From positions 45,829 through 109,828 of the forward strand of contig WSXW01000004.1 in the NCBI GenBank assembly GCA_009773495.1: DNA of 64,000 nucleotides, written 5' to 3'. A model generated the notes under the pieces. The model saw only the letters and a program-made list of their open reading frames with translations, did no database searches and had not been told where the DNA came from. Below are positions 26,131-36,119 of the stretch, piece by piece (the stretch's first letter is position 1; each line of letters starts with the position of its first letter). The DNA is from Bacillota bacterium (GTDB taxonomy: Bacteria > Bacillota > UBA994). The position numbers and the translations under genes were made by a program.

Positions 26131-28101
26131 CTATCGAGCCAGGTATAGGAGTTCAGGGAAGATGGGACCGTTAAGCCCCCACACTATGCCTTGAACCTTA
26201 TTGTAAATGCCGTGGACATCAATCACTGTAAGCAGAGGCAAGAAGGGCAAGTCGTTATTTACCATTTTGTCTAATTGTTGGTAAATAACTTTGCGTTCAG
26301 TCCTGTCTTCTACGGCACGGCCAGCCTCAAGTAGGCGATCGTATTCTGGGTTGCTCCAATTACCATTGTTGCGTCCCACCATTACTCCGTTGACAAGACC
26401 TTGGCTCGTATGGAAGTAGATATAGGGATCAGGGTCTGACTGCATGCCAGGACCAATGAGAACCAGATCAAAATTGCTTCGATTCAGATGAACCCCCAGC
26501 AGTACTCCGAAGTTTACGGTCTGGACCTTTAGGTCGACGCCTATCCTTCTCCAGCTCTCCTGAAGATAAGTAGCCATGTCCGCGCGCAGAGGGTGGGGGC
26601 TATTGGTTAGTAATGTAAAGGTCAGTCTCTCTCCCTTGGCATTGGTGCGAATTTTGTCTGTGCCTACCGTCGTCCACCCGGCTTGCACAAGAAGCTGAAT
26701 GGCCTTAGTTCTATCCAGACTGTATCCGTTGAGTCCTGTTGTATGTGCCCAAGAATTCGGCAGTTGGTGACCATGCATAAGTTGTGCCCGTCCATCGAGG
26801 AGGCTATTGACTAGGGCGGGTCTATCCAAAGCATACATCAGGGCTTGGCGAACGCGAACATCCTGCAAGATGGGATTCGCCATATTAGGACGAACAAACT
26901 CGTACGCAAGCGTGTTTACGTTCTTGAAGTAAGCTTTACTAGCATATTCTACCATCATTCTGCTGGCGCTGGCAGAGGGCAAAGAGGTGTGCCAATCTAG
27001 CTCACCGTTTTCCCAAGCCAAAGCCATTACATCGTTATCAAAGATCACTTTGAGCAGTATGCCATCCAAGTAAGGGCCTTCCAAGTGGTAATCCTTATGG
27101 GCAACCAACGATATGGTTTGAGCTGGCACCCAACGATCTAGTTTAAAGGGGCCAGTGCCAATGGGAGCGCGACTATAGGCATGGGCAGCCATTTGCGCTA
27201 CAGGTACAGCGGCAAAAATATGTGCGGGAATAATCCCCTGCGTCATGCGACTGAGAAAAGGCGCGTCTACTCTGGCCAACTTGAAGTCCACAGTATAGTC
27301 GTCAATTACCGTCACTGTCTGTAAAGCGGCGAAATCACCCTTACGAAAATTCGTAGATGCAGGGTTGAGGATGGTATCGAAGGTGAATTTCACATCGGCA
27401 GCAGTGAAGGGCTGCCCGTCATGCCACTTAACCCCGGAGTTAAGCCAAAATCTGTAGGTAAGAGTACTGGGGTTCCAGCTCCACCTATCAGCCAAGGAAT
27501 TAATGGGCTCCTGCTGCTCGTCAAGCCTTATGAGGCCAAGGTTAGTGAGGCTGTTTATCCAGAGAGAGATATTATTGTTTGAAAACAAAGGATTCAGTGT
27601 GTCGGCATCAATTCCTATTCCGCGAGTAAGGATACCTCCCGAGGGAGGCGTGGTGCCTGGTGCTAAGGTTACGTGCACTGTGCGAGTAGCTTCCACCCAA
27701 TCAACCTTGGCACCCAATCCTTCTGACACAAATCGCACCGGTACCAAGGTGCGCCCACTATGAATGATGGGAGCTGAGTCAACTTGTACAGCTGCGCCGT
27801 TAAGCCAGGCCGTCTTCTGCCCAGGAACTAAGAAAACTGCAGTCCTACCCAAGTATCCGCTGACCAGGCTGGTACTATCGTTCCAGCCGACCTTAGCGTC
27901 TAGAGCCTCGAATATCGCTCTAAAGGGCACTAGAACACGAGCATTCTGCATTATGGGAGGGACCTCAAGGTTCATCAATTCTTTGCCATTGACTATGACC
28001 TTGATGGGAACTTGGGAAGCAGAGCTAATCGCAGGCGCCACATACCCAATTAACAACATGGCTACAACAACCACTACTACCAGACATTTTCGCAACAACA
28101 T
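26131..28101 (-). CDS. Oligopeptide-type solute-binding protein with N-terminal copper-amine-oxidase-like domain
   Basis: 656 residues. Signal peptide (about 1-28) without a lipobox. Residues 30-150 form a copper amine oxidase N-terminal-like (stalk-type) domain with two LVPxRxxxExLxAxVxW repeats (VPFRAIFEALDAKVGW, VPVRFVSEGLGAKVDW). Residues 155-656 are an SBP_bac_5 solute receptor (LNPLFSNN, LNSGVKWHDGQPFTAADV). The added domain probably tethers the receptor to the wall instead of a lipid. It is the distal gene of allF-allG and presumably feeds the dppBCDF-type transporter at 33-37 kb; the ligand is inferred to be a ureide or peptide. Confidence 0.88.
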   Translation of the reverse strand: MLLRKCLVVVVVVAMLLIGYVAPAISSASQVPIKVIVNGKELMNLEVPPIMQNARVLVPFRAIFEALDAKVGWNDSTSLVSGYLGRTAVFLVPGQKTAWLNGAAVQVDSAPIIHSGRTLVPVRFVSEGLGAKVDWVEATRTVHVTLAPGTTPPSGGILTRGIGIDADTLNPLFSNNNISLWINSLTNLGLIRLDEQQEPINSLADRWSWNPSTLTYRFWLNSGVKWHDGQPFTAADVKFTFDTILNPASTNFRKGDFAALQTVTVIDDYTVDFKLARVDAPFLSRMTQGIIPAHIFAAVPVAQMAAHAYSRAPIGTGPFKLDRWVPAQTISLVAHKDYHLEGPYLDGILLKVIFDNDVMALAWENGELDWHTSLPSASASRMMVEYASKAYFKNVNTLAYEFVRPNMANPILQDVRVRQALMYALDRPALVNSLLDGRAQLMHGHQLPNSWAHTTGLNGYSLDRTKAIQLLVQAGWTTVGTDKIRTNAKGERLTFTLLTNSPHPLRADMATYLQESWRRIGVDLKVQTVNFGVLLGVHLNRSNFDLVLIGPGMQSDPDPYIYFHTSQGLVNGVMVGRNNGNWSNPEYDRLLEAGRAVEDRTERKVIYQQLDKMVNNDLPFLPLLTVIDVHGIYNKVQGIVWGLNGPIFPELLYLAR

Positions 28102-28130
28102 TCTTCCTCCTTTTTATTGAATCTTTGGGT

Positions 28131-29555
28131 TTATCCCCGTGCGGGTCTATCAGCAAATGCAGAGAGCGCCTTGGCAAAACACTCCATTGGCACCCTAGTT
28201 ATGCCAGCGCCCACCATTCCAATGCCAGCTTTGCGATGGGCGATTCCTGTGTTAATGACGGGGGAAATCCCCGTTTCAACTGTTCGCCGAATGTCGACTC
28301 CGGTGGGGGTGCCTTCGAACTCAAGGACTGGAATTAAGAACATGGGGCTCCGCGCAAGCGTGATTTCTCCCATCTCTTTTGTATAGGCTATGGCATCAAC
28401 GGCTGTCCCTCCGACCATTTTGACTAAACCAATGCCAGCTGCCAAAGCAAATCCCCCTACACCAGCTGTTTCCGTTATGGCACTGTCGCCGATATCAGGG
28501 TTAGCATCATCAGCAGTAAAGCCGGGGAAATACAGTCCCTTAATCTGTGGCGCAGGAGCAGTGAACCACCTGTCGCCCAGACCGCTGACTCGAATGCCTG
28601 TCTCGACGCCATTGCGCGAAATCGCAGTCAGCAACGTGCTATTGGGTACATCATGGGCGGCCAAAGTCATCAACTTACAGGCCGCCATAGAGAAATTGAG
28701 AAAAACAAAATCATTGTAATAAAGAAACTTGCCTATGCGCACGAGGTCATTAGGCTGAACCTTAACCATGCTCATAGCAGTGAAAATCTCGCGTACCAAG
28801 AGCGATGTAGCCGCCACATGGCGATTATGTACTTCGTCGCCCATCTGCAAAGCTCGAGCCATAATAGCCTTGAGATCTATGCCGCCCAGAGCGTAAACCA
28901 CTTGCTTTAGGAAAGGAGCAAAGACATCCCTTAACCACACCTGAATCTCCTCTACATCAGGGCCAAAGGCCCCGAAGCTAAGAGCCTTCTTTCCCTTACC
29001 TTCGCCATTGAAGTTACTATAAACCCTCCTGCCGGTATTCTTATCCTCAACCACGATCACCGGCATGCTGGCCGATATAACACCTGTCATCGGGCCTACC
29101 GCGTCGTAGTGGTGGCATGGCGCAAAGGTGTACTCACCAGAAGCCGCAGCTTCTCTGGCTTGGGCTTCATCGGTGGCGCGACCTTCATGCATCAGCGCGC
29201 CGATGATTGCACCCTGCATGGGGCCGCACATGTTCTCCCACGTTACGGGAGGACCTGCGTGCAATATGGTCTTTGGCGTAAAGCCAGGAATGGTTTCGAG
29301 GGCTGAGCCAACATCCACAAACACAGGATGCGCAGCGAGCATGCGCTCTATCGCCACTTTATTCGCAGCATCTATGACTTCTCCCCTTGATTCCACAGCC
29401 TTGAGAATTGTGTTTAGATACGGGTCCCCTTTCGCCGGGGGCCGCCAATCTACGTGAATGACTTCAGTCCCGAAAGCTTTAAGGTCGCTAGCAAAGGACT
29501 CCAGCCCTACATTTATAATCTGCAAAGTCGCATCCAGAAAATTATCCTTGCTCAC
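28131..29555 (-). CDS. allG: DUF1116 protein, AllG-like subunit of oxamate carbamoyltransferase
   Basis: 474 residues from GTG 29555 with GGAGG eight bases upstream; the stop TAG of allF overlaps this start by one base, so translation is coupled. The family is DUF1116 (YlbE). Conserved blocks include VDWRPPAKGDPYL, TGVISASMPVIVVEDK and the C-terminal GTPTGVDIRRTVETG. In E. coli AllG is part of the complex that phosphorolyses oxalurate to oxamate and carbamoyl phosphate. Expected cytosolic. Confidence 0.85.
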   Translation of the reverse strand: MSKDNFLDATLQIINVGLESFASDLKAFGTEVIHVDWRPPAKGDPYLNTILKAVESRGEVIDAANKVAIERMLAAHPVFVDVGSALETIPGFTPKTILHAGPPVTWENMCGPMQGAIIGALMHEGRATDEAQAREAAASGEYTFAPCHHYDAVGPMTGVISASMPVIVVEDKNTGRRVYSNFNGEGKGKKALSFGAFGPDVEEIQVWLRDVFAPFLKQVVYALGGIDLKAIMARALQMGDEVHNRHVAATSLLVREIFTAMSMVKVQPNDLVRIGKFLYYNDFVFLNFSMAACKLMTLAAHDVPNSTLLTAISRNGVETGIRVSGLGDRWFTAPAPQIKGLYFPGFTADDANPDIGDSAITETAGVGGFALAAGIGLVKMVGGTAVDAIAYTKEMGEITLARSPMFLIPVLEFEGTPTGVDIRRTVETGISPVINTGIAHRKAGIGMVGAGITRVPMECFAKALSAFADRPARG

Positions 29556-31117
29556 TAAGTTATCCTCCTCTCGCAACACGCGGCAGCCAGCTTCCCGGCA
29601 AATTCAGCGGCACAAGCGTTGGAGGGCAAAACGACAATACCTGCCTGACGCAAAACGTCCTCCTGATTGCTGAGTGTCTGAGGATCGCCTTCGGTCCCAC
29701 ACACCGACGCCACCACAGCGACGTAGCGATGTGAGTTGCCTTTAAACGATCTTACGGCATTTGCTACGGCTCCGGCCGGATTTGGATGAGACCCATAGCC
29801 CAGCACCACATCGCACAGGATAACGGCAACAGTAGCATCCTGGCTCTCCTGAAGCAAGCGCTCCACGCGATAAGAAGGATCAATCATGGGGTGTGGTCTG
29901 CCTTTAGTAAATTCGTCATCACCAAGGTCAATGATGGCGTGTCCATTACTCCGCAGGGCATTGATTGTGCCGGGTTGGCTTAATACGTTGCTGTTAACCT
30001 CCCCCAACATGGGTTTTAAGATCTCCGTGGCTTCGTCGGCCAGAGTCCCTCCTGAATACAGCCCGCGGACGTACAACTGCTCCGGCCCCAAAAGCTTCAG
30101 TTCTCTATCAACGAGTTCATCCAACCCCTCCCGCGAAAACGCAAAATGGACAGATCTGGGGTCCTTGCCAGTTGCCAGGGCCACCGACTTAGCTGCCGCC
30201 TCCTCTAAATTCGCTGCACTATAAACGCCTTCTTCAGCGACTTCCTGTGCATGTCCACCTAGGAACGCTACGACTACTGGCTTGATACTCTTTAGCGCAC
30301 GACTTAACACCTTCGTGTATGTGTTTGCACCTGGGGGTTTAGAAACAAGCAAAATTACCTTCGTGTTTTCATCTTTCTCAAGAGCGTCTATCCCCATCAA
30401 CATGGTAATGCCCTCGACCGCGTCTGACAAGTCTCGGCCACCAGTGCCTATGGCGTGGCTAACCCCAGATCCAAGCCTATCTATCAGAACCGTAGTCTGC
30501 TGTATCCCAGTGCCAGACGCGCCTACAATTCCTATTGGTCCTCGTTTAATTACGTTAGCAAAGCACAAAGGGGTGCTATTAATAATAGCTGTACCGCAAT
30601 CAGGACCCATCACAAATAAGTCCTTCTGTTCAGCTATTCTCTTCAGGGCTACCTCATCCTCCAGGGAAACATTGTCACTAAAAATCATGACGTTGAGTCC
30701 TGCATATAGGGCTTTGAAGGCCTCGCCTGTCACATAGGGGCCAGGAACGGAAATCACGGCTAAGTTTGCCCCCGGAAGATACTTTAGCGCACTACGCATA
30801 GAGCGGGGGCCTTGTTTGGGCAGACCATCACCAGAAATAACGGTCCTCGGCTGCACCATTTTGTCAAATGCTTGCAAGGCTTCTGCAAACGCAGCTTCAT
30901 TACGTCCCTGCAGGGCGATGATAATGTCCTCCGGCCCCGCCTTGACGGAACCATCTAAGACAAAACCACCTTGCTCTAGCGTAGCCCGGTTGGATTCTGT
31001 ACCCATTACAGCCGCCGCCAATTCTATGCCCGGGACAGTCATCAGATGGCTAGAAATAGCCATCAACTGAACCGAGTCTTGGTAAGACTGCGGCTTGACA
31101 GCGTATTTTGTTAGCAT
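29555..31117 (-). CDS. allF: FdrA-like protein, AllF-like subunit of oxamate carbamoyltransferase
   Basis: 520 residues from ATG 31117 with AAAGGAGA; a longer frame begins at 31231 but lacks a site. The protein has the succinyl-CoA synthetase alpha-like fold of FdrA: a CoA-binding-type N-terminal domain, the segment GPIGIVGASGTGIQQ, and a catalytic-loop-like GGRDLSDAVEG where succinyl-CoA synthetase keeps its phospho-His loop. There is no His at that place. FdrA (AllF) is a known subunit of E. coli oxamate carbamoyltransferase. First gene of the allF-allG-SBP unit, downstream of pucR. Confidence 0.88.
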   Translation of the reverse strand: MLTKYAVKPQSYQDSVQLMAISSHLMTVPGIELAAAVMGTESNRATLEQGGFVLDGSVKAGPEDIIIALQGRNEAAFAEALQAFDKMVQPRTVISGDGLPKQGPRSMRSALKYLPGANLAVISVPGPYVTGEAFKALYAGLNVMIFSDNVSLEDEVALKRIAEQKDLFVMGPDCGTAIINSTPLCFANVIKRGPIGIVGASGTGIQQTTVLIDRLGSGVSHAIGTGGRDLSDAVEGITMLMGIDALEKDENTKVILLVSKPPGANTYTKVLSRALKSIKPVVVAFLGGHAQEVAEEGVYSAANLEEAAAKSVALATGKDPRSVHFAFSREGLDELVDRELKLLGPEQLYVRGLYSGGTLADEATEILKPMLGEVNSNVLSQPGTINALRSNGHAIIDLGDDEFTKGRPHPMIDPSYRVERLLQESQDATVAVILCDVVLGYGSHPNPAGAVANAVRSFKGNSHRYVAVVASVCGTEGDPQTLSNQEDVLRQAGIVVLPSNACAAEFAGKLAAACCERRIT

Positions 31118-31272
31118 ACTCCATCTCCTTTCGTACAGTAACTGCACAGTGCCTCTCAGCCTCATTATAGCAGATGGAATAATTAGAATATATGTGATGA
31201 AACTACGAAAAAACGCCCATTTCATTGGCACTATGTAATAAGCAGGGGGGTATTTACTTGGTAAAAGTCAGA

Positions 31273-32964
31273 CTATTCTGCACTCCGATGCCGATTCATA
31301 CGCTGTATCATCAGGGCTATCTGTAAATTCAGCATGCCTTGAAACGAACCAAGATCGAGCTTAGTCATTTCCTCAATTCGCGACACCCTATATCGCAAGG
31401 TATTGTAGTGAACGAACAACTCCCTGGAAGCGGCGCGAAGATTCCCGTTACACTTTAGGACTATCTCTAGGGTGTGGATGAAGTCAGTGTTATGACTCCT
31501 GTCACTTTCTAACAGTGGCCTTAGTAAATCCTGACTAAATTGGTTCATTGCATCTCTGTTGTGGTTGGCAAAGAGCACCCGATAAAAGCCGAGGTCATCG
31601 AAGCTAGTAACCGAGGCAGGACCGTTGATAAGTTGGCCGATTTCGAGGGCGGCAGTAGCCTGATTAAGAGCCGTACGCAGACCCAAAATGTCCTCTATTC
31701 TCCTCCCTACTCCAAAGGACACCGACACATTCTCTTGTTCACGCAACTCTTCGTTGATCATCTCGGCCATTCCCCCGATAATTTGCCCCGCATCCTGTCC
31801 ACCCACTGAGCCTGTGGCGCGCAGCAATGCTAGAATTCTCGTTCCTCGGTCTACGACGATGCATCCGCGGGCATAAACAGCCGTTGACACCGATACTGCG
31901 TTCCAGAGACGACGTAATATCTGTGCGGGGCTAGGCTCCGGCTGGTGATAGAAACGGCGAAACTCATCTATTTCTAGGAGCACGGGGATAAACGACGCTC
32001 CCAAGTCCCAGCCATAGGAAACGCCTCTGGAAATTGCAATAGAGCGCGACTCAATTTTCCCTTGTATGATATCCTCTATGAAATAACTGCGGAATCTCTG
32101 CTCGACTGTGGCTACGGCCCGAAGCTTAGTAATTTCAAGCGCCACTACCGTAGACGCCTGTTCCATAGCCAAGATATCATAACCAGTGGAGTCAGGTAAA
32201 AATAGCCAGACAACTAGATGGGCAAATGTCTCACGAGCTACAGTAACGGGGTGGGTACGGAAGGCGAGTGTTAGCCCATCGCGCACCACGCGGTAATGAC
32301 CATCGGCTGCGTGCAGGGCATCCATCTTCATTAGGTTTTCGTTTAGCCCAAGTGCAAGCTCCTTCATTGCTTGGAGCGTGCTTCCTGGCACGTGCTCCGA
32401 AATCTGTAGGGGGACAGAAAAAATCAAGCGTTGCCAGTTTGCCGAGTGGATTGAAATAGGGCACCCTTGAAGGGTTGCCAGCATCTGCGCTATTTCCTCC
32501 AAGCTGCCTCCTGCCAACACAATCGCTGTCAAGGCTTGATGGGTCTCTTCGTTACGGCGCAAAATACTGGCTTGGCGATTGAGAATTTCCCCCAGTACAG
32601 GGTTTAATATATCATTAAACGAAGCATCGTCTGGTAAACGAATCAAAGGAATATTCAACTCATTGGCCAATTCAACCATGACAGCAGGGACTTCATTACC
32701 ATAGAAAATGGGTTTGATAGCCAACGCTGCTACCCCTTCGCGATGAAGGTCTATGATTAATCTCCTCTGAGCTTTTATATCATCCTTGATTGGATAAGTT
32801 GTCGTCAGCAACAGTTCATTCCCCTTGATGTAACGGGTGATTTCCGGAACTTCCATGATATTCACCGAGGTAATTATTCTGTCCAATCCGCCTTGGCCGG
32901 CAATCAGCTCGGCCCCCCTCATCGCTGGCAATTGCAGCAACTCACCCACAGTAATTTTCATCAT
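31273..32964 (-). CDS. PucR-family transcriptional regulator
   Basis: 563 residues. N-terminal purine-catabolism PucR domain (MKITVGELLQLPAMRGAELIAGQGG), a central GGDEF-like domain (about 290-430) and a C-terminal HTH_30 domain (LRAASRELFVHYNTLRYRVSRIEEM). PucR of B. subtilis activates purine/allantoin catabolism, so this is a natural regulator of the flanking allF-allG and ABC genes. It is divergent from the dpp-like operon (251-bp region) and in the same direction as allF. Confidence 0.9.
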   Translation of the reverse strand: MMKITVGELLQLPAMRGAELIAGQGGLDRIITSVNIMEVPEITRYIKGNELLLTTTYPIKDDIKAQRRLIIDLHREGVAALAIKPIFYGNEVPAVMVELANELNIPLIRLPDDASFNDILNPVLGEILNRQASILRRNEETHQALTAIVLAGGSLEEIAQMLATLQGCPISIHSANWQRLIFSVPLQISEHVPGSTLQAMKELALGLNENLMKMDALHAADGHYRVVRDGLTLAFRTHPVTVARETFAHLVVWLFLPDSTGYDILAMEQASTVVALEITKLRAVATVEQRFRSYFIEDIIQGKIESRSIAISRGVSYGWDLGASFIPVLLEIDEFRRFYHQPEPSPAQILRRLWNAVSVSTAVYARGCIVVDRGTRILALLRATGSVGGQDAGQIIGGMAEMINEELREQENVSVSFGVGRRIEDILGLRTALNQATAALEIGQLINGPASVTSFDDLGFYRVLFANHNRDAMNQFSQDLLRPLLESDRSHNTDFIHTLEIVLKCNGNLRAASRELFVHYNTLRYRVSRIEEMTKLDLGSFQGMLNLQIALMIQRMNRHRSAE

Positions 32965-33114
32965 ACATCCCCCTAATACCGTCCTACTTTATCAGATGTT
33001 ACATTACACTCAAACATGAACTAATCCTCCTTGGATGCAATTCAAATAATACCATGCAGAAATTCAACAACTAGCAGGAGAAGGACCTAGCTATGGAGTA
33101 CTTAAGAATTTAGG

Positions 33115-33183
33115 AAAAGGGTGTCCACCAAGAGCTCGTGCCTCTCATCATGAGCCCCCTGCACAGTGCCGCGCCCTTTTTTT
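33115..33183 (+). promoter_or_regulatory. Possible transcription attenuator ahead of the ABC transporter operon
   Basis: AAAAGGG at 33115-33121 pairs with CCCTTTT at 33174-33180, followed by more T residues; an inner GCTC/GAGC hairpin lies between them. It lies 33 bases before the first permease gene and downstream of the region where a promoter for that operon should be. It could be an attenuator or just a terminator of an unseen transcript. Confidence 0.4.
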
Positions 33184-33215
33184 GTCATGCCATTATACAG
33201 AAAGGATGTTAAAAT

Positions 33216-34184
33216 ATGGCGCGTTACATATTGAACAGAACGATACAGGCTGTACTCCTTTTGTTGGGAGTGTCCATAATCTCCTTCGTTATAATGCTCC
33301 TGGCCCCTGGGGGTCCTACTGACTTCCTAATTGATTCATCCATGCTTTCCGGGGAAGACTTGGCAGCTATACGCACAGCCTACGGTCTTGATCGGCATGA
33401 GGCGGTGCAATACTGGAAATGGGTATCACGGGTAGTAGTAGGTGATTTCGGCACCTCTTTTCATACTGGCAGACCAGTGCTGGAGATGATTATGGAGAGG
33501 CTACCCGCAACCCTGGCCCTAAATCTCATTGGAATGGTATTCATCTACCTAATTGCCCTACCGACAGGAATCATATCTGCTGTAAAGCAATATTCGGTGT
33601 TTGACTATACTGTTACGCTGATAACATTCTTAGGCCAAGCGATGCCCGCCTTCTGGCTAGCTCTACTGCTGCTGTACTACGTGGGGCTCAAGGTTGATCT
33701 GCCACTCTCGGGTATGGCGACCTATGGTGTGGAATTCAAGGAAGTAGCCTTCTCGGTATGGCTACTTGACCGGGTGAGATATATGGTACTTCCGCTATCT
33801 GTGGTCGTGCTGACCGGACTAGCTGCGCTGACCCGCTTCATGCGCGCCAGCATGCTTGACGTCATTCATCAGGATTACATTCGAACTGCCCGGGCCAAGG
33901 GACTATCAGAGCTGAGAGTCATTACCCGACACGCCCTCAGAAATGCACTGCTGCCTATTGTCACCCTGTTTGGCCTAACCTTCAGCGTGCTTCTCAGCGG
34001 GTCCGTAGTCATTGAGCGTATTTTTAGCTGGCCGGGAGTTGGTCAACTAGCTGTAGACTCCATTTTAAAAAGAGATTACCAAGTGGTTATGGCCTTTAAC
34101 ATGATTGGTGCATTCATGGTTATAGCGGGGAGCTTCCTTGCCGACATGTTATACGTAGTTGTAGATCCCCGCATCAAATACTAA
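33216..34184 (+). CDS. ABC transporter permease, DppB/OppB type
   Basis: 322 residues with six transmembrane segments. The family's EAA-type loop is at about 225-245 (DYIRTARAKGLSELRVITRHALRN), which contacts the ATPases. N-terminal LNRTIQAVLLLLGVSIISF is typical for DppB. First gene of a four-gene operon. The transport direction is import. Its receptor is likely the SBP at 26131-28101 since no other one lies near. Confidence 0.92.
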   Translation: MARYILNRTIQAVLLLLGVSIISFVIMLLAPGGPTDFLIDSSMLSGEDLAAIRTAYGLDRHEAVQYWKWVSRVVVGDFGTSFHTGRPVLEMIMERLPATLALNLIGMVFIYLIALPTGIISAVKQYSVFDYTVTLITFLGQAMPAFWLALLLLYYVGLKVDLPLSGMATYGVEFKEVAFSVWLLDRVRYMVLPLSVVVLTGLAALTRFMRASMLDVIHQDYIRTARAKGLSELRVITRHALRNALLPIVTLFGLTFSVLLSGSVVIERIFSWPGVGQLAVDSILKRDYQVVMAFNMIGAFMVIAGSFLADMLYVVVDPRIKY

Positions 34185-34201
34185 TAGGGAATGGTGCAAA
34201 T

Positions 34202-35092
34202 ATGAACCTGCCTATTCAGAAGCAACCGTCACTAACTTTACCAGAAATGCCTGCGGAAGAGACCTACCTCCAAGGAGTCTGGTATCGGTTCAAAAGGCAT
34301 AAGCTGGCCATGATTTCTCTGTTCTTTTTGCTGCTTATCTCAGTAGCTGCCATAGCGGCCCCGCAGATCTCCCGCCACGACTATCGTGAAGTGATGCCAA
34401 GCAGATCCCTCCAAGCCCCAAGCCGCGAGCACCTTATGGGCACGGACAGACTTGGACGTGACGTGTTCAGTCGGGCACTGTTGGGGGGTCGCATCAGCCT
34501 CATCGTTGGTTTTACCGCTGCATTTGTTGCAGTTATCGTCGGAACACTAGTCGGAGTTGTAGCAGGCTATTTTGGCGGATGGGTTGACGACATTCTTATG
34601 AGACTTACTGATGTCTTTATGGCCTTCCCCGTTTTGTTCCTGCTACTAACTATTGCCGCCGTACTGCCTAAGACAGTAACCAACATCGTTCTAGTAATAG
34701 GCCTAACCTCTTGGCCGTCCTTGGCAAGGACAGTGCGCGGACAGTTTTTGTCCCTTAGAGAAATGGAATTCGTAGAAGCCGCTAGATCTCTCGGAGTCAA
34801 GAATTACCGCATTGCCCTGAGTTACATCCTGCCGAACACCGTCGCGCCGATAATTGTAGGAGCAACTTTGCGCATTGGAGGCGCTATTCTCGCAGAAGCA
34901 GGTCTCGCCTTCATTGGCGTGGGCATCATTGATCCACCAAGCTGGGGCAGTATCCTTGATGCAGGTCGCGCTGTGTTACGGCAGGCGCCTTGGATAACCT
35001 TTTTCCCAGGTATGCTTATATTCATAACTGTTCTCGCTTTTAACTTTGTCGGTGACGGCTTAAGGGATGCCCTAGATCCTAAACTAAAATAG
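34202..35092 (+). CDS. ABC transporter permease, DppC/OppC type
   Basis: 296 residues, OppC_N domain at the start (TYLQGVWYRFKRHKLAMISL) and a six-helix permease domain with the loop EFVEAARSLGVKNYRIALSYILPN. The HLMGTDRLGRDVFSR motif is highly typical of DppC. It pairs with the permease 17 bp upstream. Confidence 0.93.
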   Translation: MNLPIQKQPSLTLPEMPAEETYLQGVWYRFKRHKLAMISLFFLLLISVAAIAAPQISRHDYREVMPSRSLQAPSREHLMGTDRLGRDVFSRALLGGRISLIVGFTAAFVAVIVGTLVGVVAGYFGGWVDDILMRLTDVFMAFPVLFLLLTIAAVLPKTVTNIVLVIGLTSWPSLARTVRGQFLSLREMEFVEAARSLGVKNYRIALSYILPNTVAPIIVGATLRIGGAILAEAGLAFIGVGIIDPPSWGSILDAGRAVLRQAPWITFFPGMLIFITVLAFNFVGDGLRDALDPKLK

Positions 35093-35126
35093 CTACAAGC
35101 CACAGCGCTCTGAAGGGAGACCGTAC

Positions 35127-36119
35127 ATGCCAGACGTGCTTATTGATGTTAGGAATATTCGGACTACGTTTCATATTAAAGAAGGTGTTGTTCCTGCGAT
35201 AGAGGGGGTTTCACTCCAAATCGGACGGCAGGAAACCGTTGCCATAGTCGGAGAGAGCGGATGCGGAAAAAGCGTAACCGCCCTTACTATCATGCGCCTA
35301 ATCCAGTCGCCGCCAGGACGTATTGAACAAGGTGCCGTTATCTTTGAGGGAGAAGACTTGCTAAAGGCTAGCGAAAAGCGCATGCGCCAGATCCGTGGCA
35401 ACGACATCGCCATGATTTTTCAGGAACCTATGACTAGCCTTAATCCGTTGCTCACTGTCGGCTTCCAAATTGAAGAGTCATTGATTTTGCATCAATCCTT
35501 GAGTAAACAGGAAGCCTATCACAAGGCGCTCGGAATGCTTAAAAGAGTGGATATACCTGCGCCGGAACAACGGATGCATGAGTACCCACATCAATTGTCA
35601 GGAGGTATGCGTCAGCGGGTCATGATTGCCATGGCCCTGTCATGCAGTCCAAAACTGTTAATTGCGGATGAGCCCACAACCGCGTTAGACGTGACCATTC
35701 AGGCACAAATCATGATTCTCATGAATTCTCTGCGCGAAGAGATGGGCATGGCTATCATGCTCATTACGCATGACTTAGGTGTGGTAGCTAATATGGCTGA
35801 CAGAGTCATAGTCATGTACGCCGGGCAGGTTGTGGAAGAAGCCCCTGTCAATGACCTTTTTGCCCACCCCCAACACCCTTATACACAAGGACTGCTCCTC
35901 TCTGTGCCCCGTCTTGATGCACGAGTAAGTAAACTCAATACTATATCAGGGACAGTACCCAACTTGCTCTACCTGCCGCGGGGTTGCCGCTTTAACCCCC
36001 GATGCTCCTACGCACAAGAACGGTGTCAGATAGAATCGCCAGGGCTCACTCAAGTCAATGATGCGCACAGCGTCAGGTGTTGGTTTCCTCTGGGCATGAT
36101 GGGGGGTAAAAAACAATGA
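35127..36119 (+). CDS. Oligopeptide-type ABC ATPase, DppD/OppD
   Basis: 330 residues. Walker A GESGCGKS at about 38-45, Q-loop, ABC signature LSGGMRQR, Walker [13 protein letters not shown], and the C-terminal oligo_HPY extension with the Cys cluster [16 protein letters not shown] that binds an iron-sulfur cluster in DppD. Its last base positions overlap the start of the next ATPase gene (ATGA), so the two are translated together. Confidence 0.95.
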   Translation: MPDVLIDVRNIRTTFHIKEGVVPAIEGVSLQIGRQETVAIVGESGCGKSVTALTIMRLIQSPPGRIEQGAVIFEGEDLLKASEKRMRQIRGNDIAMIFQEPMTSLNPLLTVGFQIEESLILHQSLSKQEAYHKALGMLKRVDIPAPEQRMHEYPHQLSGGMRQRVMIAMALSCSPKLLIADEPTTALDVTIQAQIMILMNSLREEMGMAIMLITHDLGVVANMADRVIVMYAGQVVEEAPVNDLFAHPQHPYTQGLLLSVPRLDARVSKLNTISGTVPNLLYLPRGCRFNPRCSYAQERCQIESPGLTQVNDAHSVRCWFPLGMMGGKKQ

